Part shown: piece after piece, positions 54,771-64,000 of the stretch
Layout: every line of letters begins with the position of its first letter
Numbering within the stretch: the stretch's first letter is position 1
Assembly (NCBI GenBank): GCA_020796225.1
Contig: CM036765.1
Location: 38,034,066 to 38,098,065, forward strand
Direction of reading: 5' to 3'
Length of the DNA: 64,000 nt
Source: Arion vulgaris
Lineage: Eukaryota; Mollusca; Gastropoda; Stylommatophora; Arionidae
Notes under the pieces: model-generated
Told to the model about the DNA's origin: nothing
What the model saw: only the letters and a program-made list of their open reading frames with translations
Databases searched by the model: none
Position numbers and translations under genes: made by a program

Positions 54771-54774
54771 TGTC

Positions 54775-55175
54775 ATCTATTCAGTTGTCTTTCTTTCTTT
54801 ATTTTCTCCAATCTAGTTTTGCCTCACAGCGTCAGGATAAGAAGAGATTTCTAGAATAGGCCCTTGTGTGCGCTTCATAAATAGTGTCTTTCGTCGTCTC
54901 TGTTATCTCTGATTCCCATCTTTTGTGCGGCCACCCTTTGCTTTGTATCCATTGTATCGGAGCAACATTTTTCTTTGATGTCTGTTGGTCATCTGCTTAT
55001 GTGGGGAACCATTTAGTTTGTTGTTTCTTGATGAAGTCTAGTACCGATGTTACACCCACTTTTTTCCTGATGTCTTCATTTCTCAACCAGTCTCTTCTTG
55101 TTACCCCCAACATTCTGCGGAGACATTTCATCTCTATTGTGACTAGTTTAGTTGTGTATGTATTCAATTGTCATG
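54775..55175 (-). pseudogene. LINE-D C-terminal end, copy 4
   Basis: The minus strand reads TIEMKCLRRMLGVTRRDWLR, NEDIRKKVGVTSVLDFIKKQ and ITETTKDTIYEAH in shifted frames, then TTATCCTGACGCTGTGAGGC and a (GAAA)n-like tail. Compared with 33373-33800 it is about as well preserved. Confidence 0.88.
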
Positions 55176-55364
55176 TGTTCAGTTGTCTTGTTTGCAATTG
55201 TCTTGTGTACAATTGTCTTGTGTTCAGTGTCTGATTACCCATATTGAATAAGTGATCGTGTTAAAATCCGATGCACAAACTACATAGTTAAAAACACGAA
55301 GTACAATTAAATAGACTTGGTAGAAACATAAATTGTTGATTGATTGATAACTGGTAACTCATCA

Positions 55365-56148
55365 TCATCAAATAGCTTGTCCTGAGTAGAATTGTACCAC
55401 CTTAGGGAAGTACCACCAGGGATATTAGAAAAAATGTGATTTTTAAATATCATAACAAACTTGGTATCAAATTAAAGATTACCCAATTTTTTACACATTT
55501 ATGTTTAAATTTTTACAATTAGTTAAATAGCTTCTGAGTTATCATGACTCATAGATGACGACGTCTTCTGGGAGTCATTGAGGTAAACATGTGACAAAAT
55601 ATGTTTGTGATTTTGTTCCAAAATTATCAGTTATCTGTCATCTTTACATCATAACTTTGTCAATTATTAACCAATCAGAATGAAATTTGGCATGCTTATT
55701 TACACTACTATGGCCTCTCTTGTATTCTAGAGAGACTAAAACATCTTTAATATATTCATTTCTATGATTTTTTAAAGCTGACAATTTTCAAACCATATTT
55801 AAGACAAATTTCAAGTGCCAAAAAAACTATTCATTATAAACTATTTTCCCTAGTTCCTACGAAACCTACACCATTTGTGTGTATGCTGTTTAAATTTGAA
55901 TGAGTTTGGTTGTACCGTTTGCTTAAAGTCTGTAAAAGTACCATCTTAATTTTCCGCATGTGTGAAGTCAATTTTCATGAAAAAAAAAATTCTTGCACTC
56001 AAATGTACATACTAGACCCCTGAGACATTTACTTACTGTGATAGCTTAATAATGTGTCCATTATGTGTGAAAATATGGCACCTATATCTTTAAAATTGAA
56101 TTTTCTATGATTTTTGTACTACCGCCATCAATTCTCTGTTGGTACTGC
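55365..56148. other. Unknown ~760-bp insert splitting a LINE-H copy
   Basis: The LINE-H 3' end (CATCATCATCAAATAGCTTG, compare 62568-62590) stops near 55385, and its coding end resumes at 56148 (ACAGTCCTCTGGAATATCTC). The intervening DNA is non-coding, AT-rich, and has GTACCACC at the left and GGTACTGCC at the right. I cannot name it. Confidence 0.45.
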
Positions 56149-56400
56149 CCCCTTAACAGTCCTCTGGAATATCTCCCTGTTATAGGCCAGATGCCCTTTG
56201 CCCTCTGCAGTGGTCATGTTCAAGCCATCAGTTACATCCTGAATCCATCCTCTTCTTTGCCGGTATGCCTCCTTCCATGATGGTCTTTTCCAGCCCTTCG
56301 TGTCTCTTTATATGTCCAAAATACCTCAATTTTCTCATTTCTATTTGTAGCATCAGCCAGTTTTCTTTGATTTTGAGTTCTTTCTTGGTAGATCTATTTG
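56149..56400 (-). pseudogene. LINE-H C-terminal end, copy 3
   Basis: The minus strand reads MRKLRYFGHIKRHEGLEKTI, MEGGIPAKKRMDSGC and broken frames ending in the equivalent of the AEGKGHLAYNREIF block. It aligns with 46588-46850. Confidence 0.85.
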
Positions 56401-56469
56401 TTCTCTTCTATGTCCATGATATATGGACAACTGGTAACTACATATAATTATTCTGCATAAATATTCTTT

Positions 56470-57700
56470 TTTTCTTTCTTTTCTCTAATCCTGTTTTATG
56501 CCAGGATACGAATATATTTTGGGAATAGACACTTGTGTACGATTCGTACATGGTGTCTTTCTTGGCCTCTGTTATGTCTGTGGTCCACGTTTTGCGTGGG
56601 CGAACTTGTGCCTCGTATTCACCGTATATGAATAGCATTGTTCTGTGAGGCGCATTGTATGTTAGTAAGTCTGCTTATGTGTCCAAAACATTTAGTTTGT
56701 CGTTTCTTGATTAAGTTCAGTAATGATGTTATACCCACTTTGTTTTCCTGATTCCTCATTTTACATCTGGGGTCTTCTTAATACTCCCAGCACTTAGCCT
56801 ACACACTTCATCTCTGTCGTGACTAGCTTTCTTCTATTGTTTGATATCAACGTTCAGGTTTGGCACTGATATCATAATGCTGGAAGAACATTCGTATTGT
56901 GCTATGCCTTTTTAGTGTTCATTGTGACATGTTTGCATTTTAAAATTGGTGCCATTTTCTATATGATTTGATTTGCGTTATGGTCACCATGTTGTCACCC
57001 TTCCCTATGGTGTCCCAGGACTGGTTCAATGTAACTATCTCAACTGACTATAGTTCTCCACCACGTTGTATCTGGTCAGAGAACCGAGAAACGGTCAAAA
57101 TGAACGATGATTGCAGAAAAGAAGAGAAAAAAAGACTAAACAATATATGTTCGATTTTATTAGTTATTCTTCCATTGTTTAACAAAAATGATCCATAGAT
57201 AAGAAAGTCTTTAACTTGTTTTAATTGTTGTTTGTTGGTAGATATATTGGTTGTTGTTTCCTTCCTAACGAATCTTATTACTTCGGGTTTGTTTATGTTT
57301 ATTTGCATGTTGTAGTTATCGCATGTTAACTAGAGTATGTCCATGTTTTGTTGCTGTTTTTCTGCTCATTATATTATTGCTTGATCGTCGGCAGAAGGCA
57401 AATTCCTTAAGAGGTTCACAAGGCTGTTCCCTTCACTGATGTTAGCTATTTTACATATTTGTTCGACACATGTGATGAACAACAACGGTCATAGTACGCA
57501 TCCTTGTCTTACTCCAGACTAGCTGGAAACTCGTTTTGATAAAACTGTGTATATTCTAATCTGTGTTTGTTTTCACTGGATGTTTATGTAGTTGTAAAGG
57601 CTCTTGCATAGATTACGTATATTATCATTAACTCCATAGTATCACGATTTTTTCCTATCCTCGCGGTCGAACGTAACTGCATTAATTAAAACCGATTTTA
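56470..57700 (-). pseudogene. LINE-D copy 5, with RT palm motifs
   Basis: From right to left on the minus strand: AVTFDREDRKKS (motif A region, near 57660), SGVRQGCVL (near 57510), LPSADDQAII in place of the usual YADD/FADD catalytic box (near 57390), NINKPEVIRFVRKETTTNIS and LIYGSFLLNNGRI (57180-57300), then after a repeat at 56985-57130 the C-terminal part (KCKHVTMNTKK to a degraded GKTP end) down to about 56480. It is the longest LINE copy in the window but has many stops and a changed first residue of the catalytic box. Confidence 0.85.
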
Positions 57701-57949
57701 AAAAACCACAGAGATTAAAGTTTATATTTCAAAGTTCCTGGTTGTTGTTTTTTTTAAAGTCATGAATTGATGTTTATTGATGGTATGTGAAAAATGTGTC
57801 TTTCGTAAAAGTCTCTATAACATTCATGTAACAACGAATTGTTACCACTTCCAAGTGGCACATTAGCTCCAATTAAAAAACAGGGAATCACAAATCAATT
57901 ATTTCTAGGACATTGTGCAAATCTGAAGCAGTAATATTGAAAGTGTGAG

Positions 57950-58190
57950 CGTATGTAGCTTATGCGGTAGTGAGCTCGATCATAACCCAAACGTGCCTGG
58001 TTCAAACTCCGCGGCGGACAAGTTTGGAAGTAAATTAGTTCCCTTGAATTTTTAAGAACGATAAAAATAGACCTCAACGTTCAGAAAGCAATGGTAAACT
58101 ACTGAACGTGTAAGTGGTGCTTAGAAAATCGACGAATCGTTTACTGTTGTTGATCGCTAAGTCATGTAAAAGATATGCCACGGTTTTCAT
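57950..58190 (+). repeat. SINE-2, plus-strand copy
   Basis: Head GTAGCTTATGCGGTAGTGAG with CTGGTTCAAACTCCGCGG, middle AACGATAAAAATAGACCTCA, and end CGTTTACTGTTGTTGATCGC with ATGCCACGGTTTTCATTTTT. It is full length compared with 21745-22015. Confidence 0.87.
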
Positions 58191-58199
58191 TTTTTTCAC

Positions 58200-58390
58200 A
58201 ATTGCAAGTACCAAGCAATGTACAAATTTAAAGCAGTAATATTTTACCAAGCAATGTACAAATTTGAAACAGTAATATTGCAAGTAACAAGCAATGTGCA
58301 AATTAAAAGCAGTAATATTGCAAGTACCAAGCAACGTACACATTTGAAGCAGTAATATTGCAAGTACCAAGCAAACGACACACAAGCTGC
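58200..58390. repeat. About 40-bp tandem repeat, 4-5 units
   Basis: Units GCAAGTACCAAGCAATGTAC followed by AAATTTGAAGCAGTAATATT. It adjoins the end of SINE-2. Non-coding. Confidence 0.9.
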
Positions 58391-58445
58391 AATAATACCG
58401 CAAAGAAGTGCGTAAATTGTCAGCATTTTCAAGATATATTGAGGA

Positions 58446-58525
58446 AGTCAGCGAAGCGTCCGAATGGATTAGAGCGCAGCTCCCATGCGGGAGACCCGGG
58501 TTCAATCCTCGGTATGGCTAATGAG
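58446..58525 (+). repeat. tRNA-like sequence (SINE-5 head or tRNA pseudogene)
   Basis: AGCGTCCGAATGGATTAGAGC looks like a D-arm with an A box, CTCCCATGCGGGAG like an anticodon arm and CCCGGGTTCAATCCTCGGT like a T-arm with a B box. I cannot close a 7-bp acceptor stem, and T-rich sequence follows, so it is more likely tRNA-derived than a working tRNA gene. Confidence 0.55.
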
Positions 58526-58670
58526 TTTTTGGGTTTTTTTCTGTCGTGAGCTTTAAAAATCTTAACTTGAGCAGTTTCACGACGACTGCACTAGCTATGC
58601 GGCCATTAAATTCTACAAGCACATGCCCTTCCCCTCCCCGCCACCCCTTGTTAAATACCGAACCAAAATG

Positions 58671-58922
58671 CAGTATAACATCGCCCAAAAAACAGTATAA
58701 CATCGCCCAAAAAATAGAATAACATCGCCCAAAAAACAGTATAACATCGCCCAAAAAACAGTATAACATCGCCCAAAAAACAGTATAACATCGCCAAAAA
58801 ACAGTATAACAACGCCCAAAAAAACAGTATAACATCGCCCAAAAAACAGTATAACATCGCCCAAAAAGCAGTATAACATCGCCCAAAAAACAGTATAACA
58901 TCGCCCAAAAAACAGTATAACA
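58671..58922. repeat. 22-bp minisatellite, about 12 units
   Basis: Units CAGTATAACATCGCCCAAAA plus AA, nearly identical. All three minus frames stay open through it (MLYCFLGDVILFFGR-like), which only reflects the stop-free unit. Confidence 0.95.
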
Positions 58923-59094
58923 GGCAGTAACGAGTTTTTAATTTATTTTGTTTAATTTATGAAGTTATCAAAAGTAATAAGTTGTATGTTTCATTCGAAA
59001 GTTTATTTATGCACAACTGGTATGTGTTCTGCACTGAAATGTGTGTTCACCAGATCGAAAACGTTTTCTTCTACAAAGATCTATAAGTATTAAT

Positions 59095-59640
59095 CAATCA
59101 AGTGCCATGCCTGCCGGCGTAGGCGATCATATCTCTCCATAATTCGCTCTGCTTGGTGCATGTAATCAGTTCTGATGTCGACCCTGTGTCGAACCATGAT
59201 GTCAGGCCATCCAGCATCTTCTCCCCCTGTCTTCCGCGATCTCTCATTCCCTGAATTTTACCTGTTGTTGCCAAATGTTCTAAACTTTCTTTTCGCACTA
59301 TATGCCTTAAGAACCTTGATTGTCAGATTCTTATTCTTTTGTTAAGGTCTCTTTGTGAGCAGGCCTGATTAAAAACCTCCTCATTTGTTTTCTTCGCTGT
59401 CCATGGACTTTTCAGCATTCTTCTGTAAAACCACATCTCTGTGGCTTCCAATGATCGTATTGATTGTTTATTTATTGTCTATGATTCGCTGCCATACAGA
59501 AGTATTGGATCAATATAGCACCGGAGTATTCGTTTTCTCAGTGTCATTGGTAGTGAATTCACGCGTAGTGCGTTTTTCATTTTCATAAAAGATGCTTTCG
59601 CTTGAGCTATTCTACTTCTAATCTCTGTTTTAAACACTAT
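59095..59640 (-). pseudogene. LINE-F RT thumb and C-terminal end
   Basis: Minus-strand frames read IRSRIAQAKASFMKMKNALR, LRCYIDPILLYGSESWTINK, EATEMWFYRRMLKSPW and RFLRHIVRKESLEHLATTGK, then RDRGRQGEKMLDGLTSW and WRDMIAYAGRHGT with a stop. This is the end of the RT domain and the closing region of a LINE ORF2. Only about one stop and few frame breaks are seen over 180 codons, so it is relatively young. The 5' part is missing. Confidence 0.9.
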
Positions 59641-59659
59641 ATGTACTTAAAAAACAAAT

Positions 59660-60630
59660 AATTCGAAGGTTTGAAGAGTGGTCAGTTTTAGCAGATAGTC
59701 GGTGTAACTTAATTCAGGGTAAGTGGACTCGATTGTATTCACATTCTGATACCACATGTTTTTTAGAGCAGTTGTAATAACAAATTGTTATAACTAGTTA
59801 TAGATACAAATTTGTTATCATATATTTGTAAATTACATCTATCTTGTTTACTTGATACAATATATCAAATAAGTAATCAGCGTCCGATAGCATGCTTGGT
59901 GACAACAACTTCATTCAGACAGCAGACTTTATGAGTGCAACTAAACTGGATGTTTTCTTAACATCTGAAGAGTGTAGGTCCACTGAAGATCTTTAAATAA
60001 ATGGACGGATAACGTAGACGGGAATATATGTACCTGAAATATTATTTTTATTTTAGCGACATAGGCTAAAGATGTTTTACATTTAATTAATTTGCTTTGT
60101 TTTCGAATGTTCCTTGGCGTAGTGTAATAGTTGTAGTAGTGGTATTAGTAGTAGCAGATTTAGTAGTAGTAGCAGTATTAGTAGTAGTGGTGGTAATGGT
60201 AGTAGATGTAGTAACAGCAGTAGTAGTAGTAGTAGCAGTAGTAGTAGTAATAGTAGTAATAGTAGTTGTAGTAGTAGTCGTAGTAGTAGTAATAGTACTA
60301 GAAGTAGTAGTAGTACGGATGAGTCAGTCGTCAGCGAAAGTAAAGTAAGTAAAGAATCCGTTTTCATACCATAAGACATATTGGGCAATATGGTGGTAGA
60401 CCAGTATTTTATTTGACCAGCTGCACACCATGTAGTCAACGTCGCGCAGGCCACTTTTTCGTCCCAGTTTTTGTTTTGTACCGAATTGAGGCTGAACCTA
60501 CTTAGGAGTCGTCATGGTCTGACAAAAATCCACTAAAACCGTGGAATTTATCATTGGACCACTTGCCTACGAAACAAGTGCACTAATCAACAAACTATTG
60601 CGGCTCTCCAATCGTTAACGTGAGTCATTC
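59660..60630. repeat. Duplicated block D, second copy, left part
   Basis: Counterpart of 26590-27800 with the same order of phrases, including AGTCAGTCGTCAGCG and CAGCTGCACACCATG. It holds an (AGT)n region at 60120-60320, whose valine-rich and leucine-rich ORFs are by-products. Confidence 0.85.
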
Positions 60631-60632
60631 AG

Positions 60633-60841
60633 GTTTTTTTTCCCGATCTAGAAGCACTTGAGCTTCCAGCTCTTCGGCTCGGTGCCATGGACATCGTAAC
60701 CCTTCGGTTCGGTGCCACGAGCACCGTAAATCTGGAGAACCTGTGGCTTTTCTTACAGCCCGCGGAATTGAACCGCACTCACAGGGGGCTTGTCATCCGT
60801 CGCCCAACGCGCTACGAACACGCTAGGCAGGTGGGCGATGG
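60633..60841 (-). repeat. SINE-1, minus-strand copy A
   Basis: Poly-T then CCCGATCTAGAAGCACTTGA, the full family body, and A/B boxes in inverse. It is flanked by the 7-bp duplication CATTCAG (60626-60632 and 60842-60848). Confidence 0.92.
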
Positions 60842-61035
60842 CATTCAGTTTCCGGTCTGGTAAGTTCCCTAAACGATCCAAGTAAATTGAATTTTCTTAG
60901 TTGGGGTACATTCCTAATCGTCGCTGAAGAAATTTTGAGAAATCGTTGTTGTTTAATCCTTTCACTCCGTATTGTTTTATATCTCCGGATGCATTTCTAT
61001 TGCAATGGTGACTGTATTAGCTAGTATACTAGCTT

Positions 61036-61340
61036 TGCGTCATCTTAACAAATCAGTTATCAGTTATATGAGGACTATCATCATAGCACTCCGGACATGT
61101 CCATAGGTGCTCCTATCTCCGCCTCAGCAAATCTAGCAGCGTCCAGCGGCCCAACACGCCAGTTCGATGTTGATTAATCAATCTCCTTGCATATTTAGTA
61201 TGTCGTTCTTTTCGGACTGCACCAATATTGACACCCATCTCTCTCAATCTGGTCAGCGAGTGGTATTCACAACCCTGAAACTCCTCTGTTCGGAAAGACT
61301 CTCTCAATGCGTGAAGAATGTCATTTCGATCCTCTTCTTA
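61036..61340 (-). pseudogene. RNase H LINE tail, copy in block D second copy
   Basis: Minus ORF reads MRESFRTEEFQGCEYHSLTR, LREMGVNIGAVRKERHTKYA, VLGRWTLLDLLRRR and continues in another frame to EHLWTCPECYDDSPHITDN. It is very close to 6060-6316. It begins after the RNase H catalytic core, so only the tail remains. Confidence 0.88.
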
Positions 61341-61661
61341 TCTTAACAAATACATCTTCTTATCTTAACAAATACATCGAGCCAGTATATTGGCTCTGAA
61401 GGGTGAATGTGTTAAGATCTCAGAAACTTGGACCTTCAACAAAACGAATTGTTATGATCCCCACGTGGTACACATTAAGTAAAGTAATATTGTTTATAAC
61501 CAATGATACATTTTGTCACCATCACTTTCAAAGATTGTGTGGCTGAAACGTCCACACTATTTTTTAACTGTACAAAATGTAATGTCAATCACACAGCATA
61601 TAATGCTTCAGGAATGTGAAGTACTTGAGACCGCACATACAATACGTATTTGAAAGTGAGG

Positions 61662-61872
61662 GGTTTTTGTGTTTTTTACCGATCCAGAAGCACTTGAGCT
61701 TTCAGCTCTTCGGCTCGGTGCCATGGACATCGAAACCCTTCGGTTCGGTGCTACGAACACCGTGAATCTGGTGAACCTGTGGCTTTTCTACCAGCCCGCG
61801 GAATTGAACCCGCACTCACAGGAGCTTGTCACCCGTAGTCCAACGCGCTACGAACATGCTGGACAGACGGGC
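61662..61872 (-). repeat. SINE-1, minus-strand copy B
   Basis: Starts with a T-rich tail, then CCGATCCAGAAGCACTTGAG, and ends at the inverse 5' end GCTGGACAGACGGGC. It is flanked by a perfect 10-bp duplication GAAAGTGAGG (61652-61661 and 61873-61882). Confidence 0.95.
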
Positions 61873-61882
61873 GAAAGTGAGG

Positions 61883-62563
61883 TTTAAATTCTCTTCCTTG
61901 CTAACATTTCCATTCCCTAACTCAACGAACCAGATACTTATTTTCATCTGGGTTAACTGTCAGGAAGCGATTCCGTTCTCATTTACTTACGAAGCAAGCG
62001 ACCTAGCCACTCGGCTATACCAGCACTTTCACCCATCTAGTCGTGTAACTACGTCAGTGCTCGAACCACTTTGCTACGCCAACTCTCTCTTCTCAACTAA
62101 ATAACAACTTATTAATTAAAGAATGGCCTCGCTCCCCCATGAGTATGAGATCGCCACAGTAGTTGACCCTGCTGCAGGAAGTAGGAAACAAGGTTATATG
62201 TTCAAAAACAGGTAGTTTATGCTAGATAACATTCCTTCTGGCGATAAATAAAGTTGATGGGCATGAGCCAACTCTGATGACCTTATCTACAACCAGTAAG
62301 ATCTAACACCTTGCTACAGTATAACTCAGTAGATGGTGTGTTCTAAAGCTGGGTTGAGTGTTCGTAAAATCATATCAGTGTAAGTGTACAAACATATCAC
62401 TCCAAGTGTACAAATGTTTGTCCTACTGGTCAATACTCCCCCAGATTATCAAGATTTGGGGCTAACGACCCTAACCTATAAACATCACTTTGTATCATAA
62501 ACTGAAATGGAAAACTGACAAAATATTAGGAAGCATTTCAGCCCAATTTTCCATTCATCATCA
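61883..62563. repeat. Duplicated block D, second copy, right part
   Basis: 62095-62370 matches 29893-30170 and 62395-62560 matches 30740-30895. Near 61985-62030 the minus strand has a tRNA-like TATAGCCGAGTGGCTAGG. Here the 25-bp and 14-bp minisatellites of the first copy are absent. Confidence 0.82.
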
Positions 62564-62564
62564 T

Positions 62565-62835
62565 CATCAAGTAGCGTGTCCCTTCCGGAACTTTGCTCCC
62601 ATGACAGCAGTCCTGAAAAACTCTCTATTCTGTGCTAGTTGACCGGCGTCAGCAGCAGTCATTCTCAGATCGTCAATGACATTTTGCGCCCATCGTCTTC
62701 TATGTCTTTCTCTCATACTTCTTCCAGGCATCCTTCCCTCCAAAATTATCTTCTCTAGGCACTCATGTTGGTTGATGTGTCCGAAATATTTAATGTTCCT
62801 TGATTGTATGTTCTTTAATAGTCAACTCTCTTTAA
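62565..62835 (-). pseudogene. LINE-H C-terminal end, copy 4
   Basis: The minus strand reads IKYFGHINQHECLEKIILEG, RMPGRSMRERHRRRWAQNVI and DDLRMTAADAGQLAQNREFF, then FRTAVMGAKFRKGHAT and a stop, followed by an (ATG)n-type tail. The frame appears open over about 85 codons; this is the best LINE-H copy here. Confidence 0.9.
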
Positions 62836-62949
62836 TATCAAGCTATTGAGGCAAGTTTAAGTAAAACAAAAATATTAGTGCTACGTCCAGTGGAGACGGA
62901 CTGAAATAACAGGTCGAGAAATCAATAACAATGAAAACCTAAATTGAGA

Positions 62950-63147
62950 AAGATGATTGTAGTACATGGTGCACAGACTTTGCAAGATAATTGTAGTACA
63001 TGGTGCACAGACTTTACAAGATAATTGTAGTACATGGTGCACAGACTTGATAAGATAATTGTAGTGTATGGTGCACATAGTTGACAAGATAATTGTAGTG
63101 TATGGTGCACAGACTTAACAAGATAATTTTAATACATGGTGCACAGC
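62950..63147. repeat. 34-bp tandem repeat, about 6 units
   Basis: Units AGATAATTGTAGTACATGGT plus GCACAGACTTTGCA with few changes. Non-coding. Confidence 0.93.
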
Positions 63148-64000
63148 AGTGGCGTGCCGCCCTTCTGGCCATAGCTTGTTCCCCAAGCTCGAAGACATTA
63201 CAGTTATTCTAATTTGAATTAAATTTCTATTTAATTAAATTTCATCTAATTAAAAGCACACAATAAAAAATACTGATTAAACAGCATTAATATTTCTCAA
63301 AATTTGCGTCGCACTACTGCAACGATATTTCCTGCTAATTGAGATACCAAAGTCTCTACTTAGACATCGGTAGCGTTCGTTTTTGGGTTTTTTTTACCAA
63401 AGAGGGTCATGGTTTAATCGGCTCTTTCCGATACAGGACTAGCTGACGCTACAATAGTCCTGTGTGATTTGTCTGTGTATATATATTATAAATGCTAACC
63501 CTTGGCGTTCTGTCGCATACAAATTTATTTGCCGTTTATATCTTCTGAGGGGTAATTCTTTCGCTATTAACCATATTTAATTGTTCCAGTTAATGAAAGG
63601 GATCTGGGGAAGTGTTAAGTGTTCGATTGTTAGTATAGTTTGACAGCGCTTCAAAGTATGAAATATAGAAACGGAATTGGTTTTGAAATCTAGTCCCTCA
63701 CTACATGTACAGAGCGTACATGTGACGTAATAAAAGTAGGTCAGCGAGATACTGCATGCAGTGTCGTTGACCTGTCACGTGTTGTTTTCGCGAATGATTA
63801 GATTATTCCCATCATCATCTGGAGGTCTCAGTTTTGAAGAAATGCATCAAGTAAAAACGAAAGGTAGACCAAGCACAAACATTATTTCGGCTAGAACAAA
63901 AGTGAAATACTATATGCGCCATTTCACGACGGACTATTACATTGGACAAAATGGTTAACTGAATGCAAATCAAGAAGCAGATTGTATCAATTGTTGGCCT
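63148..64000. other. Unassigned stretch at the right edge
   Basis: No recognised gene. The 65-codon plus ORF near 63761-63958 has no motif. Confidence 0.35.

Noticed and set aside
58446..58525. Functional tRNA gene
   Set aside because: A and B boxes are good, but I cannot form a proper acceptor stem and the flank looks like a SINE body.
58671..58922. Long overlapping ORFs in all three minus frames
   Set aside because: They exist because the 22-bp unit has no stop codons; no start context or domain supports them.
60083..60454. Leucine-rich and valine-rich ORFs on opposite strands
   Set aside because: They are translations of the (AGT)n microsatellite.

Overview
The window is non-coding-rich, AT-rich animal nuclear DNA, most likely from an invertebrate. 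It has spliced exons with GT/AG borders, several tRNA-derived SINE families, 3' ends of many non-LTR retrotransposons (LINEs), hAT DNA transposons, Ty3/Gypsy fragments and many minisatellites. The mix of LINE C-termini and RNase H tails resembles what is common in lophotrochozoans such as gastropods, but the sequence alone does not settle the species. I see no bacterial gene organisation, rRNA, operon or CRISPR array.

One host gene is recognisable. On the minus strand, exon 1 (10770-11415) and exon 2 (2771-2930) encode the start of a proton/myo-inositol cotransporter-like sugar transporter (SLC2A13/HMIT family). The two exons join in phase across a 7.8-kb intron, and the rest of the gene lies beyond the left edge. 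The intron holds LINE fragments, two hAT MITEs and a 1.3-kb hAT element with perfect 8-bp target duplications. A block of about 10 kb (part of intron 1, exon 1 and the 5' flank, roughly 6.7-17.35 kb) recurs in the same orientation at about 20.0-45.3 kb, inflated by later insertions. Its exon-1 copy (39079-39718) is frameshifted, so it is a pseudogene.

A second, independent pair of homologous blocks lies at about 26.6-31.0 kb and 59.6-62.6 kb. In the first block, minisatellites and an LTR-like segment have been added since the copies parted.

The most unusual structure is at 48441-52709. It is a 4.27-kb insertion with inverted ends TGTAGTAGCC...GGCTACTACA and a 4-bp target duplication (AGTG) inside another repeat. 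It carries an open Ty3/Gypsy RNase H domain held between 119-bp inverted arms that match at 117 positions, then LTR-like DNA with a young SINE inside it, then a broken gag gene.

The stretch 35.23-38.35 kb reads as a copy of the hAT element whose bases have been smeared into homopolymers. This is probably a low-quality consensus rather than biology.

Repeat names used below are local. LINE-A to LINE-J are families told apart by their C-terminal ends. SINE-1 to SINE-6 are tRNA-like families. Family B is a short repeat ending in (AAG)n.
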